NCBI GenBank assembly: GCA_002501065.1
Contig: DLRK01000214.1
Span: 1 to 51,654, forward strand
DNA length: 51,654 nt
Direction of reading: 5' to 3'
Source: Akkermansiaceae bacterium UBA7890
GTDB lineage: Bacteria > Verrucomicrobiota > Verrucomicrobiia > Verrucomicrobiales > Akkermansiaceae
The position numbers were made by a program, and so were the translations under genes. Below, one piece after another: positions 44,860 to 51,654 of this stretch. How positions within the stretch are numbered: position 1 is the stretch's first letter; each line of letters starts with the position of its first letter. Below the pieces are notes generated by a model. It was not told where the DNA came from and did no database searches. It saw only the letters and a program-made list of their open reading frames with translations.

Positions 44860-45528
44860 ATGAAATCCTTGATTACCACTATCCTGGTCGGTGCCATCAT
44901 TTCCGTCTCTCCTGCCGGGACTACCGGCTGGCAGCCTGATTTCGAAGCAGCCAGGAAGCTGGCTTCGAAGGAGAAGAAGGACCTCCTCCTCGATTTCACC
45001 GGTTCGGACCGGAAGCAGGGTTTTCTGCACGATGGACCTGGGAGTGCGCCATTCTTCTGGATTGCCCGGGATGAAGGCCAGGAACAGGAGAAGGAGAAGA
45101 CCGCGGAAGAGGCGGAGAAGGAGGACAAAGGCCCTGATGAGGGCACCCTCAGGAAGGCACTGGTCAAGACGCGCAAGCAACTTGAGACCGTCCAGAAAAA
45201 GATTGAGGGGGACCACGCCCTCTGGACGCGTTCCGAGGAGCAGATGAAAGAGTCCCGGGAACGCCTGGCTGAACTGGAAGCCTCGGTCGCGAGGGAGCGC
45301 CTGCAGTTTGACAAGCTGCGCCAGTCGATCGCGCGCATCGAACGGGAACACAACGACGACCACGACCGCGAAGAAGCGCTGGCGGCCGAGTTGGCCGAGC
45401 GCGAAAAGGCCCTCGCTGAATTCGAGGGCCAGGAGGACGAAATCACCAAGCTTGAGAAGAAGGCGGCGGAGTTGCGCCGGCAGGCCGGAGAACTGCGCAA
45501 ACGGGCCGAGGAGCTTCGCGAGAAGTAG
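44860..45528 (+). CDS. Secreted coiled-coil protein with truncated thioredoxin-like N-terminus
   Basis: 222 residues from ATG 44860 (MKSLITTILVGAIISVSPAG), which starts a signal peptide. Residues 25-50 (WQPDFEAARKLASKEKKDLLLDFTGSD) match the beginning of the secreted thioredoxin-like family of PVC bacteria, in which DFTGSD is followed by WCGWC. Here the sequence reads RKQGFLHDGPG instead, and no frame restores the cysteines. From about residue 70 the protein is a long charged coiled coil (ARERLQFDKLRQSIARIERE, EKKAAELRRQAGELRKRAEE). It looks like a fusion or decayed thioredoxin carrying a helical rod. A redox role is excluded by the missing cysteines. Function unknown. Confidence 0.78.
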   Translation: MKSLITTILVGAIISVSPAGTTGWQPDFEAARKLASKEKKDLLLDFTGSDRKQGFLHDGPGSAPFFWIARDEGQEQEKEKTAEEAEKEDKGPDEGTLRKALVKTRKQLETVQKKIEGDHALWTRSEEQMKESRERLAELEASVARERLQFDKLRQSIARIEREHNDDHDREEALAAELAEREKALAEFEGQEDEITKLEKKAAELRRQAGELRKRAEELREK

Positions 45529-45673
45529 CGGATCACCACCAGCGGGATCCCATTCCCTGTAGCGTCCGCGGTCCGGGCCGTTGCCGGCTGGTCGTGGAGG
45601 TGGTGTTAAGCGGTCCGGCCTGGGCGCCAGGGACTCCTTTAATAGAGGGCTTAGAACCGTCCAAACGAACAAG

Positions 45674-45687
45674 TGTTCACTAGAACA
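45674..45687. promoter_or_regulatory. LexA-binding site (SOS box) of recA
   Basis: TGTTC-ACTA-GAACA is a perfect copy of the TGTTC-N4-GAACA LexA motif reported for Verrucomicrobia. It lies 10 bases before the -35 and 64 bases before the recA ATG. An overlapping GAAC-N4-GTTC (45667-45678) matches the Gram-positive type, so two half-sites are shared. Confidence 0.85.
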
Positions 45688-45696
45688 TATTTTTTC

Positions 45697-45725
45697 TTGC
45701 CACGACCCCAGAGGCCCGTTACCCT
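45697..45725 (+). promoter_or_regulatory. recA promoter
   Basis: TTGCCA (45697-45702) and TACCCT (45720-45725) with a 17-base spacer, directly downstream of the LexA site. The -35 is 5 of 6 to consensus; the -10 is weak. Position relative to the operator and the ATG at 45751 makes it credible. Confidence 0.5.
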
Positions 45726-45750
45726 ACCGGCATACCAAATCGAAATTGTC

Positions 45751-46905
45751 ATGACTACTGTTGCTGCTAAACCTAAGCCAATGGCCAACCAGAAAGCCTC
45801 CGCCGCCTCCGCCTCCCCCTCCTCCAAAGAGCAGATTTCGCCGCCCAAGTCGGCCGCTTCTCCCGCCTCTTCCTCTTCACCCGCCCGGGACAAGGCCGCC
45901 GAAAAAATGGCGGAAGCTCGCAAGAAGAACCTCGATCTTGCCATTTCCGCGATCCAGAAGGAATTCGGTGAGACCGCTATCATGCGGATGGGCGATGAGC
46001 ATTGCATGGATATCGATGTCATCCCCACCGGAAACCTCCTCATCGACCGCGCCCTCGGGGTGGGAGGCCTGCCCCGGGGCCGGATCGTCGAGATTTACGG
46101 CCCGGAATCCTCCGGCAAGACCACTCTGACCCTGACCGCCATCGCCCAGGCCCAGCGCCGGGGCGGACTGGCCGCCTTCATCGATGTTGAGCACGCCCTT
46201 GATCCGCAGTATGCCCGCAAACTGGGCGTGAACCTCGATGACCTCCTGGTTTCGCAGCCTTCTTCCGGCGAAGAGGCTCTGCAGATCTGTGAAGCCCTGG
46301 TGCGTTCCAACGCCATTGATGTGGTGGTTCTCGATTCGGTGGCCGCCCTGGTCACCAAGCAGGAATTGGAAGGTGAGATCGGCGACTCCACGGTGGGCAC
46401 CCAGGCCCGCCTCATGAGCGCGGCCATGCGGAAGTTGACGGCCCTGATCTCCAAGGCGCGAACGGTCTGCATCTTCACGAACCAGATTCGCGAAAAGATC
46501 GGTGTGATGTTCGGTAATCCGGAAACCACTCCCGGGGGACGGGCCTTGAAATTCTTCTCCTCTGTTCGGCTCGACATCCGCCGGATCGGCCAGATCAAGG
46601 CCACCGATGGCACGGTGCAGGGTAACCGCACCCGGGTCAAAGTGGTGAAGAACAAGGTCGCTCCTCCCTTCACCGAGGCCGAATTCGATATCATGTACGA
46701 CGAGGGGATTTCCTCGGTGGGCTCGCTTCTCGATCTGGCCCTGGAGTATAATTTCATCCAGAAACGGGGAAGCTGGTTCAGCTACGACGGGGAACAACTG
46801 GCCCAGGGCCGGGATGGAGCCAAGGGCGCCCTCCGGGCCGATGAGAAACTCTACGCCGAAATCGAAGAGAAGGTGAAGGAGCAGCTCAACGCCCCCGCCA
46901 AATAG
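45751..46905 (+). CDS. recA: Recombinase A
   Basis: 384 residues from ATG 45751 (MTTVAAKPKPMANQK). All RecA hallmarks are present: Walker A GPESSGKT (117-124), DVEHALDPQYARKLGV, the MAW-type region with LLVSQPSSGEEALQICEALVRS, VVLDSVAALVTKQELEGEIGD, the L2 loop FTNQIREKIGVMFGNPETTPGGRALKFF, and FDIMYDEGIS. The protein begins with an unusual extension of about 50 residues rich in Ala, Ser, Pro and Lys before the canonical AEKMAEARKKNLDLAISAIQKEFG; ATG codons at M11 and M53 are alternative starts. The C-terminus lacks the long acidic tail of E. coli RecA. It is regulated by LexA through the upstream box. Confidence 0.95.
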   Translation: MTTVAAKPKPMANQKASAASASPSSKEQISPPKSAASPASSSSPARDKAAEKMAEARKKNLDLAISAIQKEFGETAIMRMGDEHCMDIDVIPTGNLLIDRALGVGGLPRGRIVEIYGPESSGKTTLTLTAIAQAQRRGGLAAFIDVEHALDPQYARKLGVNLDDLLVSQPSSGEEALQICEALVRSNAIDVVVLDSVAALVTKQELEGEIGDSTVGTQARLMSAAMRKLTALISKARTVCIFTNQIREKIGVMFGNPETTPGGRALKFFSSVRLDIRRIGQIKATDGTVQGNRTRVKVVKNKVAPPFTEAEFDIMYDEGISSVGSLLDLALEYNFIQKRGSWFSYDGEQLAQGRDGAKGALRADEKLYAEIEEKVKEQLNAPAK

Positions 46906-46980
46906 CGCACTGGAGATTAAGGAGACCCCTCCCAACCCCCTGGCTTGCCCTTGATTGCCGGCAAGCCCGGTGTCGCCACC

Positions 46981-47919
46981 CTACTCTACCAGGATTCTGC
47001 CCGCCCGTCGGCAGCAGTGGCGTCCTCCCGGAAGATTGACCTTGGAAGGGGAGGTCGAATCCATAAGTGCGAGACAACGGTCGATGAGCTCGCGGGACAG
47101 GTCGGGTACGCCCGAGTCCAGCAAGTAGAGAAAGAGGGCCCGGCGCTGCAAGGGGCCGGGCAAAGTGCGCAACTTGGGAAGGAAGAGTCGCTCCTGGGGA
47201 TCCACGAGATCGAGAACCCCGAGAAGATCATCAAGGGCCTCCTGATCCTCCCGACTGGCCCGGGCGGCCCGGACGATGGCTGGCACCACATCGCGCTCCA
47301 TGAGCTCCTGAAGAAGCGGCAGCGCCTCGGATCGGAGCCTGTTGCGGGCGGTAAAGGGATCTTTGTTACTGGCATCCTCCCGGTAGAGAATGCCGCCCTC
47401 CTCCAGGTAGGCATCGATCTCGCTGCGTCGGACCCCGAGGAGGGGCCGAAGCAAAGAGAGTTTTTTCCGGTCCACCATGAGATCGGACTGATATTTCATG
47501 CCTTTCAGTCCGGCCGAACCACGCAGGAGGTTGAGGAGCACTGTCTCGGCATTGTCGTCCGCATGATGGGCCAGGAGCACATGTGGGCACCGGTGTTTGC
47601 GGGCACATTCCACGAAAAACTCATGGCGGGCCCGGCGGGCAGCCACCTCGAGGGAGATCTTTTCTTCTTCGGCGCGACGCTGGACGTTTGCCCGGGCAAT
47701 CTCAAAGGGTAATTCATGAAGCTCAGCCAGCTCGCGGACGAAAGCTGCATCATGGACGGAGAAAAGCCCGCGCAACTGGTGATTGAGATGACAGAGAACG
47801 AGCTTGTCGGCGCCTATGTCGAGGAGGGCATGAAGCAGGGCCACCGAATCGCGCCCGCCCGAGATCCCGAGTAAGTAGCGACGGCGGGGCGAGAAGCGCG
47901 AATCGAGAGGCAACGGCAT
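46981..47919 (-). CDS. tilS: tRNA(Ile)-lysidine synthetase
   Basis: 312 residues. YLLGISGGRDSVALLHALLDIG holds the PP-loop SGGxDS (19-24 region). VLCHLNHQLRG, RRARHEFFVECARKH and VLLAHHADDNAETVLLNLLRGS are the strongest TilS motifs. LLRPLLGVRRSEIDAYLEE and YREDASNKDPFTARNRLRSEALPLL continue the N-terminal domain. It is short compared with E. coli TilS, so the C-terminal tRNA-binding domain is reduced. The enzyme converts C34 of tRNA-Ile to lysidine, setting isoleucine versus methionine decoding, and is essential. It is convergent with recA across a hairpin at 46942-46967 that has no T-run. Confidence 0.93.
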   Translation of the reverse strand: MPLPLDSRFSPRRRYLLGISGGRDSVALLHALLDIGADKLVLCHLNHQLRGLFSVHDAAFVRELAELHELPFEIARANVQRRAEEEKISLEVAARRARHEFFVECARKHRCPHVLLAHHADDNAETVLLNLLRGSAGLKGMKYQSDLMVDRKKLSLLRPLLGVRRSEIDAYLEEGGILYREDASNKDPFTARNRLRSEALPLLQELMERDVVPAIVRAARASREDQEALDDLLGVLDLVDPQERLFLPKLRTLPGPLQRRALFLYLLDSGVPDLSRELIDRCLALMDSTSPSKVNLPGGRHCCRRAGRILVE

Positions 47920-48080
47920 CTTGTGCGGGTCCCAGCATAGGATGTTCCCGGCCCCCTTAGCAAGAAGGCAGGGAGAGGTGGCGGGAAGACAGCATAGGCG
48001 TGGGGAGCGGACTGATAAGATACTGTTTCACCGTCGGGTCAGGGCTCATTGGGCCCCTCGGCTTGGGCGGCACCTTGCCC

Positions 48081-49349
48081 CTACCCGATTTTTTCGGCAC
48101 CGAAGTAGGGGACCAGCGGTTCGGGGATCGTAATGGAGCCATCGGGCTCCTGGTACTGCTCAAGGAGGGCCACGTAGAGTCGTGGGAGAGCGGTTCCGGA
48201 TCCGTTCAGGGTGTGGCAGAGCCGGTTCTGTCCCTCCTGGTCCTTGAAGCGCAGTTTCATGCGGCGGGCCTGATAGTCGGTGAAATTGGAGCAGCTGGAC
48301 ACTTCGAGATATTTTCCATGCCCCGGGGCCCACACCTCGATGTCATAGGTCCGGGCCGCTCCGAACCCGATGTCGCCGCCACAGAGCTCGATCACCCGGT
48401 AGTGAAGGTTGAGCGATTGCAGGATTCTCTCGGCATGTCCGGTGAGCTCCTCAAGGGCCTTGAAGGATTCCTCGGGGTGGACGATTTGTACCAGTTCCAC
48501 CTTGTCGAACTGGTGAACCCGGATGATTCCGCGGGTGTCGCGTCCCGCACTGCCCGCTTCCCGTCGCCAACAGGGGGTGTGGGCGGTCATCCTTATGGGG
48601 AGATCACTCTCCTGCAGGAGAGTCTCGCGGTAGAGGTTGGTGACCGGAACTTCCGCAGTCGGAATGAGGAACAACTCGTCGTTTTCGGTGGGGTAGACCT
48701 CCTCCGCAAATTTCGGGAGCTGGCCGGTGCCGGTTCCGCACTCGCGCTTGACAACGTAGGGCACACCCACTTCCTCGTAGCCGTGTTCACGGGTCTGGAT
48801 GTCCAGGAGGTACTGCACCAGGGCGCGTTGCAGGCGGGCTCCGGTTCCCCGGAAGACCGGGAAGCCGCTCCCCGCGATTCGTACGCCATCCTCGAAGGAG
48901 ATCAGTCCGTGCTGTTCGGCCAGCGCGACGTGATCCCTGGGATCAGTGATCGCAGGCTTTTCGCCCCAGGTCCGCAACTCGGGATTGTCTTCCTCGCTCG
49001 TGCCTTGCGGGATCCCCTCGTGGGGCAGGTTGGGGATGTTGAGCAGCAACTCGGTCTGCCGTGCCTCGGCGGCCGAACCTTCTCCCTCCAGGGCCTTGAT
49101 CCGCTCGCCGATTTCCTTCACCTGCGCCTCGATGGTGGAGCTGTCCTCACCCTTCGAGCGCAAGGCACCGATCTCCTTGGAGGTTTTTTTGCGTTCGGCC
49201 TGCAGCTGCTGTTTTCCGGTCTCGGCCTTGCGGCGTTTTTCGTCGCAGCTCAGGACTTCGTCGATCAAATCCGCCGAACCGTCATGGCGGGCGGCCAGGC
49301 GCTGCCTGATGGCATCGGGATCTTCGCGGATGGCGCGGATGTCGAGCAT
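48081..49349 (-). CDS. serS: Seryl-tRNA synthetase
   Basis: 422 residues. The N-terminal coiled-coil arm (MLDIRAIREDPDAIRQRLAAR, RRKAETGKQQLQAERKKTSKEIGAL) binds the long variable arm of tRNA-Ser. The class II core has IPTAEVPVTNLYRETLL, motif 2 in CWRREAGSAGRDTRGIIRVHQFDKVE and motif 3 in CSNFTDYQARRMKLRF, with LNGSGTALPRLYVALLEQYQ at the end. It charges tRNA-Ser and, where present, tRNA-Sec, the first step of selenocysteine synthesis. It lies 161 bases from tilS on the same strand and 75 bases from the ABC transporter gene. Confidence 0.96.
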   Translation of the reverse strand: MLDIRAIREDPDAIRQRLAARHDGSADLIDEVLSCDEKRRKAETGKQQLQAERKKTSKEIGALRSKGEDSSTIEAQVKEIGERIKALEGEGSAAEARQTELLLNIPNLPHEGIPQGTSEEDNPELRTWGEKPAITDPRDHVALAEQHGLISFEDGVRIAGSGFPVFRGTGARLQRALVQYLLDIQTREHGYEEVGVPYVVKRECGTGTGQLPKFAEEVYPTENDELFLIPTAEVPVTNLYRETLLQESDLPIRMTAHTPCWRREAGSAGRDTRGIIRVHQFDKVELVQIVHPEESFKALEELTGHAERILQSLNLHYRVIELCGGDIGFGAARTYDIEVWAPGHGKYLEVSSCSNFTDYQARRMKLRFKDQEGQNRLCHTLNGSGTALPRLYVALLEQYQEPDGSITIPEPLVPYFGAEKIG

Positions 49350-49424
49350 GGGAATGCGGGCGGGATAAGAACAGTGAAGTCGCGTGAGTTCACGCGAAAA
49401 CTTTGAAAAGACGGAATGGCGATC

Positions 49425-51167
49425 TTACGCTGAAACTTCCTTCTGCTCGGCGAGGAAGGCCTGCCGCGAGAGTTCAGCGTAAAGTCCGTCAGCTTCCAGC
49501 AACTGGTCGTGGGTGCCCTGTTCCACAAGGGCTCCGTCGTCCAGCACGTAGATGCGGTCCGCGTTTCGGATCGTCGACAGCCGGTGGGCGATGACGAAGG
49601 CGCTGCGGTTGGCCATGAGGGCCTCCAGGGCCTCCTGGATGAGGCGTTCAGTTTCCGAATCAACCGAGGCGGTGGCCTCATCCAGCAGGAGGATGGGGGG
49701 GTCCTTGAGCAGCGCGCGTGCGATCGAGAGCCGCTGTTTCTCCCCACCGGACAGTTTCACCCCGCGTTCGCCGACGTTGGTATCCAGCCCTTCCGGGAGT
49801 TCCCTCACGAATCCTTCTGCCCGGGCGGATTGCAGGGCGGCCCAGAGATCCGCTTCATCGGCATCCCGTTTTGCCAGGCAGAGATTCTCGCGGACCGTGC
49901 CGTTAAAGAGAAAGGCCTCCTGGGTCACATAGCCGAGGGCCGAGCGCAACGAGGACTTGCGTGTTCGGCTCAGTTCCTGACCGTCGATGGTGATGGATCC
50001 ATTTCCGTACTCGTAGAAGCGGCAGAGCAGATTGACCACCGTCGACTTGCCCGCGCCGGTGGGACCGACCAGAGCGATGGTCTCACCCGGGCTGGCTTCG
50101 AGAGTGACCTCGTGCAGGGTTGGTTGTTTTCCGTAGGAGAAGGACACCTTGCGGAAGCGCACGTGTCCGCGCACCGGTTGGGGGAGCGGTTCACCGTCCT
50201 CGGAGTGGGGTTCATCCTCCGCATCGAGGATCTCGAAGACACGGTCGGCGGCGGCCCGGGAGGAAAGCGCCATCTGGTTGAGTTGATGCAACTTGCCCAC
50301 CGGTTCGTAGAAGAGGGAGAGCAGGAGGAAGAAGAGGACCAGCTCGCCGAGTTCCATCCGGCCGTTCATCACCGCCAGACCCCCGAAGCCGAGAACGAGG
50401 ACGTAGCCCACCATTCCAACGAAGGACATTCCCGGTGAGTAGAAGGCCCACCAGCGCATGATGCGCAGGCTGGCCTGCCGCAGCTTGTCGGAGAATGTGT
50501 TGAAGCGTTCGTGCTCCTTCTCTTCCGCGGTGTAGGACTTGATCTGGCGAATCCCCGAGACATTGTCGTGCAGAAGGGCATTCATGTCGCTTGAGGCCTC
50601 GCGTTGCTCCCGGTAGCGCTCCCGCGCGTCCCTGGTGTAAATCCATGCCCCGAGCATCAGGAAGGGGACCGGCAGGGTGGCCCACAGGGCCACGGTGAGA
50701 TCGGTGTAGTACATCACGCTCCCCACCGCCAGGAGCTGGATGAAGGCCACCAGGCCCAGTTCGATTCCATCGATGAGGACCCGTTCCATGGCCGCCACGT
50801 CTTCGACCACCCGCGTCATGATGTCGCCCGTGCGTCGGCCATCGAACCAGCGAAGGGGGAGCCGCTGGAGCTTCTGGTAGAGATCAGAGCGGATGTCGAA
50901 AATGACTCGCTGCTCAAAGTGGTTATTCAGAATGATGCGCCCACAATTCAGAGCGTCCTTCAGGAAAAACCCCAGTAATCCAAGGGAAACCCAGAAGATC
51001 AGCTGCCCGTGGCGCTCGGGTTGCGGAATCACCTCGTCCACCACGTGGCCCGCCACAGAGGGGAATACAATGACACTGAGGGCCATGAGGGTGGCACAGA
51101 GCAGCTGGGCGCTACCCAGTAAGGGGTAACGCCGCAGATAGCTGAGAACCCGGAGGATTGTCTTCAT
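49425..51167 (-). CDS. ABC-type exporter, fused membrane and ATPase domains
   Basis: 580 residues from ATG 51167 (MKTILRVLSYLRRYPLLGS); an upstream in-frame start would add 48 residues without helices. The N-terminal half has six transmembrane helices of the ABC exporter (type IV) fold, with the coupling-helix phrase RLPLRWFDGRRTGDIMTRVVEDV. The ATPase half has Walker A GPTGAGKST, Q-loop YVTQEAFLFNGTVREN, signature LSGGEKQRLSIARAL, Walker B ILLLDEATASVD and the switch His in VIAHRLSTIRNAD. As a half-transporter it should act as a homodimer, like MsbA-type lipid or drug exporters; the substrate is unknown. It is divergent from the gene at the right edge. Confidence 0.95.
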   Translation of the reverse strand: MKTILRVLSYLRRYPLLGSAQLLCATLMALSVIVFPSVAGHVVDEVIPQPERHGQLIFWVSLGLLGFFLKDALNCGRIILNNHFEQRVIFDIRSDLYQKLQRLPLRWFDGRRTGDIMTRVVEDVAAMERVLIDGIELGLVAFIQLLAVGSVMYYTDLTVALWATLPVPFLMLGAWIYTRDARERYREQREASSDMNALLHDNVSGIRQIKSYTAEEKEHERFNTFSDKLRQASLRIMRWWAFYSPGMSFVGMVGYVLVLGFGGLAVMNGRMELGELVLFFLLLSLFYEPVGKLHQLNQMALSSRAAADRVFEILDAEDEPHSEDGEPLPQPVRGHVRFRKVSFSYGKQPTLHEVTLEASPGETIALVGPTGAGKSTVVNLLCRFYEYGNGSITIDGQELSRTRKSSLRSALGYVTQEAFLFNGTVRENLCLAKRDADEADLWAALQSARAEGFVRELPEGLDTNVGERGVKLSGGEKQRLSIARALLKDPPILLLDEATASVDSETERLIQEALEALMANRSAFVIAHRLSTIRNADRIYVLDDGALVEQGTHDQLLEADGLYAELSRQAFLAEQKEVSA

Positions 51168-51355
51168 GGGCACGGCGGAAATAGCGTGAAGGCAAGCATT
51201 TTGTAAAGAAACTGAAGGCTTTTCCGGAAATTTTAGGGTTGTGACGGGGGAAAGCTGGTCGTTACTGTGCGTCCACACCTGCCCGCTGTCCAAGATCCCC
51301 CACCGATCCACACGACACCTGCATCTGACCCGAATCCCAACTGCACTAAATAATC

Positions 51356-51654
51356 ATGGCAAACATATTTGCGATCTTGACGGCAATCGTTCTCGCCCTC
51401 TCTGCCTTCATCGCCTTCAAGAACAAGGGAAGGGAAGGCGAAGAGGGGAACGGTTATCAAGGATGGATCTTGAAGCGAGAGCAAATGGAAGAGCAGCTCG
51501 AGCGCAAGCAGACCTATCTGACCGAAGTGAACGAGGACCTGGCGGAGACCGAAGGAACCCTTACGGAGTTCAATGCGGACAACGAAGTCAAAACGAAGGA
51601 GAACGCCGACCAGAAGGAGAAGAACGAAAACCTGAAGGCTGAAGTGGCGGCCAT
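51356..51654 (+). CDS. Anchored coiled-coil protein, N-terminal part (runs off right edge)
   Basis: Open from ATG 51356 to the window end, 99 codons. MANIFAILTAIVLALSAFIAF is a signal anchor. KNKGREGEEGNGYQGWILK follows, then an uninterrupted charged helix (REQMEEQLERKQTYLTEVNEDL, ENADQKEKNENLKAEVAA) with heptad spacing, so a membrane-tethered coiled coil. No family recognised. It is divergent from the ABC exporter gene with 188 bases between, which must hold both promoters. The complete protein lies outside the window. Confidence 0.75.
   Translation, partial: MANIFAILTAIVLALSAFIAFKNKGREGEEGNGYQGWILKREQMEEQLERKQTYLTEVNEDLAETEGTLTEFNADNEVKTKENADQKEKNENLKAEVAA

Noticed and set aside
44406..45539. 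377-residue minus-strand open frame opposite the coiled-coil gene
   Set aside because: Its Ser/Arg-rich translation is the mirror of a Glu/Lys/Arg coiled coil, and it has no domain of its own.
46942..46967. Hairpin GGCTTGCC/GGCAAGCC between recA and tilS as a terminator
   Set aside because: The stem is perfect, but neither strand has a T-run after it. It may aid transcription end, yet is not a classic intrinsic terminator.
47920..48080. Possible tRNA or T-box leader between tilS and serS
   Set aside because: No acceptor stem, TPsiC-like GGTTCRANYCC or T-box bulge could be found on either strand.

Overview
The window looks like a GC-rich chromosomal segment from a member of the Verrucomicrobiota (PVC superphylum). 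Three things point there. The window contains families expanded in PVC bacteria: DUF1501, DUF1549/DUF1553, DUF1552, DUF1587/DUF1592, sulfatases, CRTAC1/ASPIC-UnbV proteins, and CotH plus lamin-tail proteins. A perfect TGTTC-N4-GAACA site, the LexA motif reported for Verrucomicrobia, lies upstream of recA. Shine-Dalgarno sequences are weak or absent before most starts. No rRNA, tRNA, CRISPR array, insertion sequence or phage gene was recognised.

Layout. 1-440 is the N-terminal part of an anchored protein running off the left edge. 441-2295 is a long stretch without a convincing protein gene but with hairpins and a strong terminator. 2296-16699 holds secreted or surface proteins: two convergent PQQ-type beta-propellers, a very large FG-GAP/UnbV/thioredoxin/TPR lipoprotein split by one in-frame UGA, a CotH/lamin-tail protein, and a 1220-residue protein built from four copies of one module. 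16968-20357 holds a membrane-anchored FecR-domain protein and an EamA transporter.

20504-35310, almost all on the minus strand, is a block typical of marine polysaccharide degraders of this phylum: a DUF1592 cytochrome with a DUF1552 partner, a DUF1549/1553 gene overlapping a DUF1501 gene, three sulfatases, an FAD oxidoreductase with a C-terminal carbohydrate-binding-like domain, and a small lipoprotein. No glycoside hydrolase or formylglycine-generating enzyme is visible here.

35378-51654 is mostly housekeeping: ruvX, mannose-1-phosphate guanylyltransferase, two dTDP-rhamnose genes (rfbB, rfbD), a peroxiredoxin, avtA, recA with an SOS box and promoter, tilS, serS and an ABC exporter. Small unknown proteins sit between them, and an anchored coiled-coil protein runs off the right edge.

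The most notable observation is the UGA at 7043-7045. The two flanking reading frames are in the same phase with no other stop between them. They make sense only as one 1188-codon FG-GAP/UnbV protein. The mRNA directly after the UGA folds into a hairpin with a GGUCG apical loop, and its GCAGGUC heptamer sits one base away from its position in the E. coli fdhF SECIS. This is a good candidate for an undescribed selenoprotein family, with a nonsense mutation as the alternative.
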